Origin: Panorpa germanica
Taxonomy: Eukaryota; Arthropoda; Insecta; Mecoptera; Panorpidae
DNA length: 64,000 nt
Reading direction: 5' to 3'
Assembly (NCBI GenBank): GCA_963678705.1
Contig: OY783214.1
Coordinates: 8,618,001-8,682,000, forward strand
The translations under genes were made by a program, and so were the position numbers. The notes beneath the pieces are model-generated. The model did not search any database and was not told where the DNA came from. It saw nothing but the letters and a program-made list of their open reading frames with translations. Every line of letters starts with the position of its first letter. The first letter of the stretch is position 1. Shown here piece by piece: positions 26,027-38,207 of the stretch.

Positions 26027-26041
26027 GGCATCGAAGGACCA
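26027..26041 (-). promoter_or_regulatory. Primer-binding site, tRNA-Tyr type
   Basis: The minus strand reads TGGTCCTTCGATGCC starting 8 nt after the end of the 5' LTR. The first 11 bases are complementary to the widely conserved 3' end of eukaryotic tRNA-Tyr (CTCGAAGGACCA); an extra T follows before GCC. First-strand synthesis would start here. The tRNA assignment rests on recalled tRNA sequence. Confidence 0.75.
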
Positions 26042-26049
26042 GCTTCGCA

Positions 26050-26374
26050 TGTACGAAATAAAACCATGCGAGTATTTGTAGATTGAATAATTATTCAATT
26101 GTTTAATGATAAAATAATTTTACACTTTTTAATATAAATTTAACCACAAATTCTTGTAATATAAAATGGTTGCGAATCATGCTACGACAGTGCAAAAGCC
26201 AAAACACGAGTGACTCGAAAGCCATACGGCTGTAGCGTGCACAGCAGTCGTCGTTGTGTTGCCCAACACGTCGCTGTGTTGCCCTGAGTAAGATTTCTAC
26301 CAGAGACAACAATACAATATTAAACTAGAATGTCAACAGAGACACATTTTATGTTCTGTGCTAATTTTGTACTG

Positions 26375-26378
<4 letters not shown>
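26050..26378 (-). repeat. 5' LTR of the BEL/Pao element
   Basis: 329 bp, identical by eye to the left copy. It should hold the promoter and RNA-processing signals of the element, but I cannot place a TATA box or start site with confidence. Confidence 0.96.

Positions 26379-26383
<5 letters not shown>
26379..26383. repeat. Target-site duplication, right copy (AATAT)
   Basis: AATAT follows the right LTR and matches 19649-19653. It merges into the (TA)n tract. Confidence 0.78.

Positions 26384-26429
<46 letters not shown>
26381..26429. repeat. (TA)n microsatellite next to the BEL/Pao insertion
   Basis: About 49 bp of TA, then an imperfect TG/TA tail to about 26455. The element inserted at its left edge. 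Confidence 0.95.
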
Positions 26430-26441
<12 letters not shown>

Positions 26442-26455
26442 ATGTATATGTATAT

Positions 26456-28257
26456 TCCAAAAATAAGCCAATTGAATAAAAAAGGTTGTCAAAGATTTTA
26501 TATTTTAATTAAATTGTTAAAAGAGGAGACATGGATATTAAATTTAGCGTTATGTGATTTTAATAGGGTTTTCCCTGCTACTTCAACCATTCCGTCTTTT
26601 CAGAGGCCTCTATTTCCTTTTCTTACATCCTGTGCTTTCTGGTAGAGGCAGGCTACATCCGGTGAATACCATCTCTCTAGTTTATATAGAAAGAGACTTT
26701 TTAGAAAGCAAATATATTGCAAATAAAAAATCTCTTATTATATTAAACTTTGTTTTAATATAATTTTTGTTTGGTACAAAAAGTTAAATTAATTTTATGT
26801 TTTAATTATATTTATTTTTTATTATTATTTTCTTTTTTTATATAAAAGAGTGCCATTGGCAAATTATTTTATATTATTTGTATTTTTGTCAAACGGTGAT
26901 ATTCGTCCTTTGATGCGGATACACAAAAACTAACTTTAAATAAAAATAGATTAAAATGTCATGTTATTCAATTATAAAATTAATTTCTATTTGACGTATG
27001 CTAGACCGTTACCCACTAACACAGTTACCTATATTAAAGGTATATTTAACATAAAGAAATTTATTGTTACATAACATTTTAAAGATTAATATAACGTAAA
27101 GTTACATAAGAAAACTTACCTAACAAGTTATCAAAAATTAAGTTAAAAACATAAATTAAAATTTTAAACTTCGGCAAATAATAAAACGCAACGTAAGTTA
27201 AAAATATTACGTTAAATTATACATGAGTTTACTTTTTGTGTTTAGCTGGCATATAATTTTCTTACGCAACTGTATATTTTTAATAAGATTGATATTAGAA
27301 GTCGGTCTCTACTTAACTGATTTAGATTTAGTTTCTAATCAATGTGGCAATTGCATCATCGATCTGATGAAACAAAACTAAAACTTGATCAACTTTTAGT
27401 TATAAATGAAACTCACACAATGTTTATCGAGTTCTGCTTAAATTTAAAAGGGTTACAACAGTGGCGAACTAAATTCTTGATAGTTATTGGAATTTATCAG
27501 TCGACGTCATCAAAGAATTTGCATGAATACTTCGATTAACTTCTCTCTTCCATTTTACAACAAAAGACTTTAACTTCTTAGTTTGAAGTCGCGATGCTAC
27601 TACTCTTACCCTTCCTACGCCCCGTCGAGCTTCACCAACCGCCTCACCTCCTCTCCAGCACCCCATTTACTCGGTACAACGAGCGTTGGCATGTAATTTG
27701 TGTACATGTAATTATTTCAACAATTATAAACCCCTTTTCCTATTACATAGTGATATCTCGCTATTGTGTGTTGACAGTCGCAACTTAAATGAAAGCGTTT
27801 TAAGTATTTGTCTTGTAATGAAATAAACCTTCGAGAACTTTGAAAGAATATCGTTGTGAAGATCTTTAAGACTTTTTCGTGTTAATGCAACAATGGATCG
27901 TGATAATAGTTTTTTTTCTTCTTTTCTACAAAGGGTTTTAAAATATATTTTTAAAAGGGTTTCTTTAACAAAAGGTTTAAAATAGTAATTTGCAGTTAAC
28001 TAAATTATATAAGTGTTTAAGAAAAAGTTTTATTAAAACTTAAACTACTTATTCGTTTTTGTGTTAAATTAAAGATGCTTTGCCAATGTGTAATGAAAGT
28101 AAACTTATGCAATAAATAGGTAATTAGCATAAACATTTTGTTTTTAAATACATTAATACGACAAAGAAATGTATTCAATCAATGAAACAATAATTTTGCT
28201 GATCTTATAATTCGGTAATTTTGTAATTCTTTAGTTTTTTGATATTCTATTCTTCGT
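26456..28257. other. AT-rich non-coding DNA, no gene seen
   Basis: No gene. A C-rich islet lies at about 27595-27670 (CGCCCCGTCGAGCTTCACC), with short unrecognised frames on both strands. The minus strand has a donor-like TTAG/GTAAGT at about 27116 without a good pyrimidine tract. Confidence 0.4.
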
Positions 28258-28480
28258 AGGATGACATATAAATGGCGCCACTTTTGAAATTCATATATTT
28301 TTAATTAGTACTAACCTCAAACAATGTGTCAACATTTCATGACATTCCGACCGTTGGTTTATGAGTTACAGTCATTTTAGTTAAGCTACTTTTGTAATTT
28401 TCAAAGCAATGAAATTATTTGAACTTCGTGTGTTGATAAAGTATTGCTAAACACGCTAAGCCCTTTAAAGGTACATTTAT
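28258..28480 (+). pseudogene. Mariner-like transposon, 5' end remnant, copy 1
   Basis: This aligns by eye with the minus strand of 56279-56547. Shared blocks include GACATATAAATGGCGCCACT near the outer end, a middle block around GTCAACATTTCATGACATT, and the start of a transposase frame at ATG 28409 with E-L-R-V-L-I-K-Y-C. Mariner transposases of this kind begin with a conserved E-F-R-x-x-I-K segment. The frame stops after about 13 codons and the rest of the gene is missing. Confidence 0.6.
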
Positions 28481-31400
28481 TAAAACAAGGAGTACACCGC
28501 TCAAATTATTTTTCATGTTAGTAGAAATACAACCGAACATATGACGTCATCAGTAAACAAACAACAGCCTTCATAGTAAAAACATCATCGTTTATTTACT
28601 GATATATGTTAGCTTTAACAATGCAAGAAACATAATACATGGTCCTATTTTAAAATAGAGGATTATTTTCACCTGTTCAAACTGTTCATGATTCTAATGA
28701 TTTTCATAATTAATTATTAGTTTATTTAAAAAATCGTATTATTTTTTAAGCGTATTGTACATAAAGAACAACAAAAATCTTATAAAATAAATATGTAAAA
28801 TAAAAATGTTTGAATGTAGATTTTAAAGCAATGAATGAGACATTGTTCTCAAGTATATTTTCTACTCTAAGTGAACTTGAGCAGTAGCCATTACAGGCAT
28901 TAATGAAAATGGCGTTTTGTGCTTGATGTTGCGTTCAGGGAGTTAGTTGTTGAAAGATGTGAAACGGAGACAGCACGTTAAAATGAGAGGCGATACTTTT
29001 CAAGTAGCATCTACCCATCTCTCTACCCATTAGGAATCTCCTATTCCACTTTCTTCTTCCTTACTTCCCTTATATTTACCCCTTCAAAGCTTGATATATA
29101 TGTTGAACGTCATACACCGCATTCGAGCTTGAAAGTATTTTTATGTTACTCCTAAATGAAATGAATCTGTGCTGGGGAAGACAGTGAAAAAATGTATATT
29201 TATATAGTGTGGACTGAAGACTATATTAAAATTTATAAATGATTACTTTATCACCAGGAAATTCAAGAGTGTGACTTCTTATTTGTTCTAGACGAAAGAC
29301 AAGATGAATACTTATTTTATATTTGTTTTTGAGATTTGTGTAACGCGTTTGTAGTGATTATAGGCTAAGCTTACAATCAATCTAGCTTAACTTTATCGTA
29401 TTTTATAGAAATCTAAGAAATCACACAGTTTCTAAAGTGTTCTCGTTATTGACCTTGTTCAATTTATTATTCATTAGAAATGTTTAAATAAATTTACTCT
29501 CTAAAAATACATGCAGTATTAATACTAATATAATATACTGTACTAATTTAACTAATCCAAATATATCCAAACTAATTTAAATATATCCAAATATTATAGA
29601 ACAAGAACTCAAAGCAGTTTAAATCATATGATTTTGGTGAATATCACGTGAATATAAAGTGAATCATAAGTTTTTTTTTAGTTGATAAAAAGTTCACTAC
29701 TTGTTTTTATAGCTTTAAAATATGATTATGTTTTCCAATCATGAAATAACAATAATTTTTCGATTTGCGATTGTGCTTTTGCGACCAAAATTTGTAATTT
29801 TAAAGTAGCTATTGTGAAAATGGCGTAAAATATAAAAAAAAGATATTTGTTAACGAACTATATTAATTAAGTGATGATATTTAAAACGTAAACTCAACAC
29901 ATCAACACAATGAGGACTAAATACAATAGAAAATCGTACTATTAGTGAAAATTAAATTTGATCAGATTAAATTTTAATACATTCAATTTCAATAACACAA
30001 TTAAATATTATGAATAAAATAAATAGCTTGTGCATTCTATTAATCTATAATTATCAATGCATATCATTATCGACTGTAACTAACTATTATATCTGATCAC
30101 TGAATAAACATGATGTCATTAAGGCGGTGCGGTCTAAAAGGCAAACAAGCCCAAAGCGAAGCATGGCGTAGATGCGAACAAAATAATATTGAATCATAGA
30201 GAATATAACTAACATAGAACTAGTCACATTATCATACAGATTAAGCTGTTTTGTTGGAACTATATTCTATTTTACTATTACTTTAGTTCGTTTTTGTTCA
30301 AATCAAAAACAGTTTTTTTTTTATTATTGATTAAAAATTTTAATTTCTTGTTTCTAAGTATCACAATGGTTATTTATCATATTAAAAATTGCTTCATGTA
30401 ATTCCTCCAAAAAATGCATACCGGTAATCGATGTATACCATACTAAAAACCAATTTTCCATCGGTCAATTTTGAAACATAAATTTTAACATAAACGTTTT
30501 ACCTTCTTCAATGAGATCTGATTAACCCATGCCAAATTTCCCGCGGACGCCCTTGCTAGTAAGTGATTCAGTTCGAACCGTGACACGTCTGTCTACCATA
30601 TATAACTGTAGGAAGGTCTACTAGTATCTATAGAAGTCTGAAAAATCAGCAATCTCATTTGCATTCGTTCGCTTTTAAGCCAAGTCAATTCAATTTTGAG
30701 CTTGATTCATCGGCATCGACCGCCGCGCCGCTAGAAATTCATTTTCATATTCATGCTTTCTTGCATTTGATTACAACCTTATGAATAAGCTTATTACTTA
30801 TAAAACAACTATATAATATATCTATATAGTTTATATAAGAGTGACAGAGATAGATGCACTCCTCATGTAACAATATTAAATAAAGAATAACAGTCTATAG
30901 AAAATACTACTTCATATAAGAAATAGAAAAATATATAGAAATAGAAAAAAATGTTATTGTAAAAGTTTCTGCTAATACTATAAAAACGGTCAGCGTTATT
31001 GGAAATCGTCAGTGGTAGGAACACACTTTTTTTTGAATACGAGTATATCAGATTATTCTTGTCCTAAATTACAGTTTATTAAAATGTATGTCGAATGATT
31101 TTTGGTTATTAATCAATTAATTATAATAATATTCTTTAGCTAAGTGTAGTATGTGTTTTTCACAAAAAGTTCATTTATTTCTTTAGGGATGTTTGCTAGA
31201 TTATTTGGGAACACGATTGGGAAGCAATAAATCATTAACTCTCTTTCTCTCTCTTTTAGTCTTGTATGACATAGAGTAAACACGACTTTACTAAAGTTTT
31301 AAAAATTGTAATGGTAATAAACTTTAAATTTGTATTGAACGTGATTAATTTGTGATTAACTATGCTTCTGTTACGAATTTAAGCTTTTTTTCAGTCCTAC

Positions 31401-33082
31401 ATATATGTATATATATATTTACATATAAGATATGTATGTTATTCATATTATGCAATATTATGTACCATATACTTCATTAACATAGACAAGAGCTAAGTTA
31501 ACACAGTTATTAAGTTAAACCTATGTTTGTATATAGACGTACTTCACATAAACAATGGTTGGGCCTTGGGTTGAGAGACTGTATTAAAACATATAGACCG
31601 CTTTATGTACAGTGTGGGTAGTGTGGGTGTGTACACGACGGTACTAGTATGTAGGGATGTTAATAAGGGTACATAATAACTAGGGTAAAAGTTAAACAAC
31701 ATCAAACAAGTATTAAAGTTATGGTTTGAAGAAATAAAGAACTATTAAAAATAAAAATTATTACAATATAAGTTTATTATAACATTCAATATGTAGCTTG
31801 CGGCAATGTTGTAGCCACATAAAGTAATTAGACAGTTCTCTGACCGAGGTTGTTGATACAGTGATAATATAAAGCAAGGGTCCTTTTTATATTAATGGTC
31901 TGTCTCTCTATATTACTATTACTTAAATAAGTCCCGCTAGACATAGTTATGTGTATTTAAAGTTTACCTAATATAACAAAAAAAAACCTGTTACATTAAC
32001 AACGTTATCAGAAATACAACATTTTGTGACCTATTTATTTCATTTTAAAAAATGAATATACTTTCTCTATAAGATTATAGAATCTTAATAAGTGTTTTTT
32101 AAAGACTAAACGTTAATAAAGTATCCTTATTTACAACCTTTTACATAAATATTAGGCCATGTTTCATCGAAGTAAAATATTGTATGAATGTAAAATAACA
32201 TCTAGCGTTTAGATAAATTTAGACATGTATTATATTACTAATATCCTGCTTTTGTTTATTTAACAATAAAGAAATATCTATCAACCTTATCGTTTTGATC
32301 TATTTTATTGCTTTTTCAACAATAAATTAACCTTCTTTCATATAAAAAGAACCATAACATTTGTTCGACTAGACTATTTAAAGGATTACAAATTTGACTT
32401 TACTTGACTTTAAATCAATGTTGTTAAGACATGTACATTGTTATTGTTACAGAATGTACTTGAAGTATGTGATATGGTAATGTTATTAGACATTAGGGTG
32501 ACAGTTTGTACATTAATGTAGCCAAAACAAAATTCAGCATCTCCTCTTACTCTTACATTTGCATCTCTATACCAGTGCGTATCACTATAAAGTGGATGGA
32601 GTAAAGACCCTCTAATGAACCAGCACGCACTTGTTATATTAGTGAATTAATGGCGAAACCCTAGATGAAAATGGTTTTAGATTAGATTTCTACAATATCT
32701 CATACAAAGTCGTTCGTATGTAATACAAAATAGAGACATAAAATATATGATCCCTCAAATATGATAGAACGGAGAAACAGAAACATACGCATACATAAGG
32801 AACATATAACAAATACTTAGTTTGAGATTCTAAAGATAGAAGAACCGTTTCGTGTAGACATTATAGAATGTAAAACGGTTTCGAACAAACGAGTGTTGTA
32901 TTACTGCTATAATTTATAAAACAGTTTAAGCATGTGTCATTATTTTATAGGTCGTCAATTTATTATTAAAATGTAGGCAATAAATGTATCCGTTGAATTA
33001 AACTGTTGGCTGATTTCTCCGATAACGGACTAACGAACTAAAACGACTATGTGATATACTATTATATTATTATTTTATTGTA
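28481..33082. other. AT-rich non-coding DNA, no gene seen
   Basis: No supported gene. A short GC-rich islet lies at 30715-30735 (CGACCGCCGCGCCGCTAG), and somewhat GC-richer sequence at 30535-30600. These could be regulatory, but nothing in the sequence decides it. Confidence 0.4.
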
Positions 33083-33690
33083 ATGTTTTTGCTATTAGGC
33101 ACCACATTCTTCCGTCTTAAACCATTAAATTACATATTATTGTGCAACATTACATACTATCAACCCATTCTCATTCCTTCCAAAAGAAAAGAGAAAAATA
33201 CAAACAAAACAGATAAATTTAAACCACTACCGCTTCTCTCTTCCTGCTACTCGCCCTTCTGTTTCTACTCTGTCCTTTCTTTTCTTTATTCGCTCCTTAT
33301 CTCTATCTGCGCCATCCACCGCTATTCTGCCTCCTTTTAATTATTGCACAATCTTCTTTTCACTTTTTACTCGTTTTTCACATGAATACTTAATGTTCTC
33401 CAGCGTATCTCTCTCCATAACACCCTAGACATCTTTCTTCGTTTCACAATCTAAATTTTGTGATTCTTCTTATGTACCTTACCTCTTTTTCTCGTATGTT
33501 TTCCGGTATCTCTCTCTCTCTCTCTCTCTCTTAAATCCTCTTGTATCTTCCATTATATTTGCTCTTATGTTTTTTTTACATTCTTTTCTACTGCTCTGTC
33601 TCTGTTCCTTAGCTTCTTTTCCACACTTGTGCTTTTTTCTTCTCTTCTTCTCTCTGCCTCTTCTGTTGCCATTCCGTTCTTTTAAAAGTA
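33083..33690 (-). pseudogene. Decayed non-LTR retrotransposon 3' part (family 1)
   Basis: The plus strand is strongly pyrimidine-rich, so the coding (minus) strand is purine-rich, as in the copy at 42335-43096. On the minus strand, over about 33418-33340, the frame E-R-D-T-L-E-N-I-K-Y-S-C-E-K-R-V-K-S-E then L-K-G-G-R aligns with the other copy (E-D-E-T-L-E-H-I-K-F-E-C, later L-K-G-G). The knuckle histidine is changed to N and several stops interrupt the frame. A (TC)n tract at 33507-33531 lies inside it. The plus-strand frame 33083-33340 is a shadow. Confidence 0.6.
33507..33531. repeat. (TC)n microsatellite
   Basis: About 25 bp of uninterrupted TC, seen directly. Confidence 0.95.
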
Positions 33691-35604
33691 CTCCTTAAAT
33701 TATTAAATTATCATCTATCAAAATCTACAAACAATTTTACAAACAACAGCGATATGAAAGTACATCAAGTAAGAAATTCAATTTCATTACCCTTACAAAT
33801 TAGTTTCGGTAAAATTCACTTTTTAAATTTTATTATGTGACATACACTTGACATTGTTAATACCCATTTGTACAACCGCAAATATAAAACAACAACGTAA
33901 CATTTAATAAACAAAGTGCTCTTTAAAAACAACACTAAACTTAAATTTTCAATTAATAATTACACCTCACAACGCAACTCATTAAATTACTGTCGCGAAA
34001 TATTATTTTTCCAGTTAAGATTAACCCTTTTCAGAAATATAAGGCAACATAATAAAATGTTTTGCTGCATTGTCCTGCTTTGAGTGTCGGTTAAGACAAA
34101 ACCATAATATAAAAGGGTCTCAAATCCTGCCTGCCGGCACCTAAACGACCACCCTTTACCCTACCCTCTCTTGTAAAGATATAATTTTGTAATATTCACA
34201 TTTACAAGTGTTATTATATAAATTAAAAAAAAAATAAGTCTCTGAGTATTACTAACACCAAGAAAACATTGCGATGTTACAATATATTTAATATCCACTA
34301 ATTAATTGCTTCGTTCGAGAGTCAAGTTGAAAAGTTTTGGGCCAGGAAAGAAAACGTTTCCTTGGAAAACGCGGGTCACATTAAAAGTACTACGCGAGCT
34401 AGATTAATAATATGTATAATGTACTTAATCTATAACATACAAACACACAGAGATTGTGATTCTATGTTTTTATTATATATAACGTTTTCCTAAACAATTA
34501 ATTAAATAAATTCAATAGTTATGTCTTGACTTTAGTCTGACCCACATTAAATCTTGGTATTTCTATCTACGGTTTAATGTTTGTTTACATTTAAGCTTAA
34601 GCTTATAAAGGATGAAATAGTGCAACTTTTCAAAAAGCATCCCTTATACACAAACCCTTTGATTTTATTGTTTAAGGCTGTATATTTTCACTGAATGCAT
34701 TTTAATACATCTAAAGTACAATAGACTGACCATTGTTACACGTCTGTTTTAACTTTTTTAATTACTGTTGAGTTTGTTTTCAGACTAAATAACAAGTCGC
34801 ACCTACAACTATATAGTATAGCACGCTATTCGTGAAATACCTTCAGTCGATACAATAGGTTCTTAGGATAAAGAATAAGATACAAACACATACTTACACA
34901 CACACACACACACTGACAGACATATAAGGATTGTATATCTATACACTTCCTCGAGTTAGTGAAAGGAGTTAGTTGTTACTTCACTAATAATTTACTTATG
35001 TTACAAAAGTTTTGCGCGCTCTATAACTGAAAGTTTAAGGAAAACTTCGTCATAAGGTACACTCCAGATATTAACGACTTACTTTTAATTTTATTTAGTT
35101 AACTTTTTTTCTACTGTATAACTGTAGCTGTAGAATAGTTATATATTATGACTTAATTATAATTGTTTTAATTCCTATTAAAGTTCATTCATTAGTTCCA
35201 TGTAAAATGTGGTGAAATTTTAAAGAAGAAAGTTCAATGTAATGGAACATTGTTACTGCGGAAGCGCTTTTCTTCTGACGTTGTTGTACTTTTTGGAGTA
35301 TACCAGTGCAGTGGCGTTGTGATACTTTGTTGGGATCGGATGTAACATTAATCCAGATACAATTTTATCTAGATAAAATTTACTTTTTTATTTTATATAC
35401 TTTTTTTGATTTTCGGTTTTACAGTCTCTCTTACAACTTCCTTCTGCTTTACTTTAACGTAATTTAAAAATAAACTTAACCAAATTTGCTAAATTTATTT
35501 AAAATATAACTGAGAACAAAATGAGTACAAATATAACAAATACTTTTAATTCTTTTGCTCTCTTCTAAGCTTCGTTTCACATCTTTTATTTTTACTAAAT
35601 TAAA
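33691..35604. other. AT-rich non-coding DNA, no gene seen
   Basis: No gene. It includes an (AC)n tract at about 34896-34913 and a C-rich patch near 34130-34170. Confidence 0.45.
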
Positions 35605-36130
35605 CAGTTCCGGTGCCCATCCTTTCTCTGTTGTACTACTTTTCTCTTCTGAGCCTCCTTTTTTTCTTTAACTTCTTCATCAGCTATAATATTTTCCCTT
35701 TGCTTACATGTTTCTATTACTCCTCGTATTCCTTCTATTACTATTTTCTCTTTAGTGTTTTCCATTTTTTTTACTGGGCTGCTCGTCCTTCCCTTTCTCT
35801 TTTTGTCTCCGCGTCCTTTGTTCTTCTTTCTCTCTCCTATTTACGTTTTAATCACCTATCAATCCACGTTTCTCCTCTCTTTCCCACCTATGTGTATTTA
35901 CCTTCTTCTTCGCATTTATTATTTTCTTTCCCCCTTCTTCTTTGATCATATATCTGCTCCAAAAATGTCTCTCCTTTACATCTCTTCTCTCTTTGTATGT
36001 CCTTGTCCATGTCTCTCCTTCTATCAACTCTTTCTTGTACTCTTCCATAACATGTTTTCTTCCCTTTTCTCTTGCTTCACCGATATTATAAGCTTCATCT
36101 GTACCTCCCTCTCTTTTCTTGTTAGGTCTT
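35605..36130 (-). pseudogene. Decayed non-LTR retrotransposon, charged middle or C-terminal part (probably family 1)
   Basis: The minus strand is purine-rich and encodes a highly charged frame (for example E-A-R-E-K-G-R-K-H-V, M-E-E-Y-K-K-E-L, E-R-R-D-V-K-E-R) over about 36110-35848. A stop and further charged sequence follow. Base composition and residue make-up match the family-1 LINE pieces, but no knuckle or reverse-transcriptase motif remains, so the assignment is indirect. The long plus-strand frames (35613-35945, 35755-36132) are Phe/Ser/Leu-rich shadows of this purine bias. Confidence 0.45.
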
Positions 36131-37196
36131 GATTTTTGATATATATTATCGAATATTTTTGTAAAATCACAGATTTGTTGTAAATTTGCAATTATCTAGC
36201 TTTAATTTGTAACCTGCTTTTACGATAACATCTTCACAATGTGATACATCATAACACTAGTATAGATTAAGTTACGAATAGTTATCAAGCGGATAAAGTA
36301 AAGTTATCCATTAACAAAATTTACAACGTATAACACAACGAGTATCTGTCAGATCTGTCACTACGGTTGTTTATTATTTTACATTTCATCCCGATCTAAT
36401 ACATTACAATCAGTAATCTCTATATAATTAGTATCATATTATTTGAAGCGTATATATTATATTGTAGTACAATGACGGTTTGTAACAACCCTTACATCAT
36501 ATTACTCGTATTTCTACCCAATAGGTTAGTCAACCCTTATAATATATCATCATATTCATCCCCTTATTTTATCATTAATTTAAATCGAAACACTGTTGAG
36601 GAGAACAAACTCATCCTTTGTAGTTATAAAAGGGAATTGTTTATAACAAGAGTAACTGAATCTGTATTTATACATATATGTATACGATATTCTAAGAAAT
36701 TCCATATGTCCACAATTATACGAGTTTGTTTCACTGTATGGGTATCACAGACTTGTCTTTAAAGAGAATAGGCTGTTGTGATTGTCTTTTGTAACGTTTA
36801 TGATATGTATGATAAATTTACTAATTAGTATACATTAAATTTGTACTTAAAAACATAAAAATAATGCGATGGCATCTTAGTTATAACATTGGAATCAAGT
36901 TAAGATTTGATGCGATTGTAAATTCTTATAGAAATATTTATTAATTGATTGCATGCTAGTTCAAGACCGTTTTAAAAGAAGCTAAACAATTTAACTTAAA
37001 TCTTATTTAATATCAATATTTCTGCAGCTTATAAAAATATTTTTTTCTGGTTTAGGATATTTATTTATGATTTTGATTGTCAATAAAAATCATTGACAAA
37101 ATAGTAGCTAAAATACCTCTTGAAATACGTTTAATTTTGTGTATAAAAATATAATCATCATTTATAATTTGTATTACTCACCGATTTCTAACTTAC
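36131..37196. other. AT-rich non-coding DNA, no gene seen
   Basis: No gene. The 96-codon frame at 36472-36762 is unrecognised and has no supporting context. Confidence 0.45.
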
Positions 37197-37206
37197 TATA
37201 AAATAT

Positions 37207-37899
37207 TTTTTTTAATTTATTTATTTATTTTCCTTGACTTTTATTCGTCATAGCCACCATCAAACATATTTTTACATATTTCACATTTTATAATTCTATT
37301 TTCCCAATTTCTAAATATTTAAATAATTCACTAATTAATTTTGAATCACTTAACAAAAATTTAGTATTAACAGGAAAATTTTTAACTACTCTAATATTTC
37401 ACTATTGAATTTTGATCTTTCTAAACTATAATTCATGCATTCAAATATAATATGATATAAAATTCCTTCTTCACCACATTGACATCTATCGTCGGATTTA
37501 ATATTAATTTTGTACAGGTGAGCTGGAGTTTTATCTATCTTTTCTTACTTAAATTTGGATGTAACATATAAGAATCTCTTCCTTTTAACTGACTTTTGTT
37601 AATGAAATCTTGGTTTCTCAAATTGAAGTTTAATTTTTTGATTATATTAAAAATTTCATATGAAGGTAATTTCACATTCATCTCAATTTCCAAATTTATT
37701 GATTCCTTTGCCAATTTGTCCGCAATTTCATTTCCTCTTATTCCACAATGTGCCGGTATCCACATAAGTTTTGTGGTATTATATTTATTTATTATATTGA
37801 AATATACAGCTCCTTAATTTTGCATGTCAAAATATCAATATTTGATTTGTAATGATTAGAATTTGAATTTTTTAAAAAACTCAAAGAATCCGTTATTAT
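37207..37899 (-). pseudogene. Non-LTR retrotransposon 3' end with RNase H and knuckle (family 2, copy A)
   Basis: The minus strand holds the end of an ORF2: an RNase H segment with W-I-P-A-H-C-G-I-R-G-N-E-I-A-D-K-L-A (codons at about 37765-37710) and, after a break, a terminal knuckle C-Q-C-G-E-E-G...H...C near 37490-37440. The W-I-P-x-H-x-G-x-x-G-N-E-x-A-D motif is a hallmark of the RNase H of LINEs such as Jockey, I and R1. The frame 37535-37765 ends early at a stop after L-S-K-K-R. An A-rich tail sits at 37207. TATAAAATAT occurs at 37197-37206 and 37900-37909 as a possible 10-bp target duplication. It aligns closely with copy B. Confidence 0.75.
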
Positions 37900-38170
37900 T
37901 ATAAAATATAATGTAAACATTAATTCAATAAGTTTAGCTAATATCTAACTAAAAGATAGGTTAATAAACATTTTAAGATGATCTAATAATACAAATACCG
38001 ATTAAACACATCGAAGTCAAATTTACCAAGGTTATATAATATTACAAACTTAATAGGATTCAGGGAATATATTGACTGTAAACTAATAACTAGTTGTTAG
38101 TACAGAAACAGCCTTATAGATGGCGTGGTGTTTGATAAAGTATGGTACAAGTATATAGCGAACGGATACT

Positions 38171-38207
38171 ACGGTACGGTATTCGTATAACGAGCGTACC
38201 GTACCGT
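38171..38207. repeat. Inverted repeat, 11-bp perfect arms
   Basis: ACGGTACGGTA (38171-38181) and TACCGTACCGT (38197-38207) pair perfectly around a 15-nt loop. The context is rich in CG and TACG words. Confidence 0.85.

Larger units (their letters stand above)
25395..26049 (-). other. 5' leader of the BEL/Pao element with decayed tandem units
   Basis: 655 bp between the 5' LTR and the Gag-Pol start. It holds two diverged copies of one module. Unit A (about 25605-25800) and unit B (about 25863-26005) share TTCTTGAAATG, GTGAATCCGC, ACCC-TCAATG-CAAT, GGGYAAATGTAAA and ACACGCGGTTAATAA in the same order. The motif CTCGAAGGA occurs at 25827 and 26006, and as TCGAAGGACCA at 26031. The frames 25527-25715 and 25731-26081 are on the other strand and are unrecognised. 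Confidence 0.8.
19654..26378 (-). mobile_element. Complete BEL/Pao LTR retrotransposon, 6,725 bp
   Basis: The element lies on the minus strand, so its 5' LTR is at 26050-26378 and its 3' LTR at 19654-19982. Both LTRs are 329 bp, begin TG and end CA in either reading direction, and match base for base as far as I can see by eye. Between them are a leader with a tRNA-Tyr-type primer-binding site, one uninterrupted 1,726-codon Gag-Pol frame and a 231-bp 3' untranslated part. A flanking 5-bp repeat (AATAT) marks the insertion. No second (envelope-like) frame is present. An obvious polypurine tract directly next to the 3' LTR is not seen. Identical LTRs and an unbroken frame indicate very recent transposition. 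It sits at the edge of a (TA)n microsatellite. Confidence 0.96.

Noticed and set aside
27095-27160. Minus-strand TTAG/GTAAGT junction as a third recursive splice site
   Set aside because: The donor is good, but the preceding sequence (TTTTTGATAACTTGTTAG) is a poor pyrimidine tract and it lies on the opposite strand from the two strong sites.
35613-36132. Two long plus-strand frames rich in Phe, Leu and Ser as membrane proteins
   Set aside because: They are the complement of purine-rich LINE sequence on the minus strand, which makes hydrophobic frames by composition alone.
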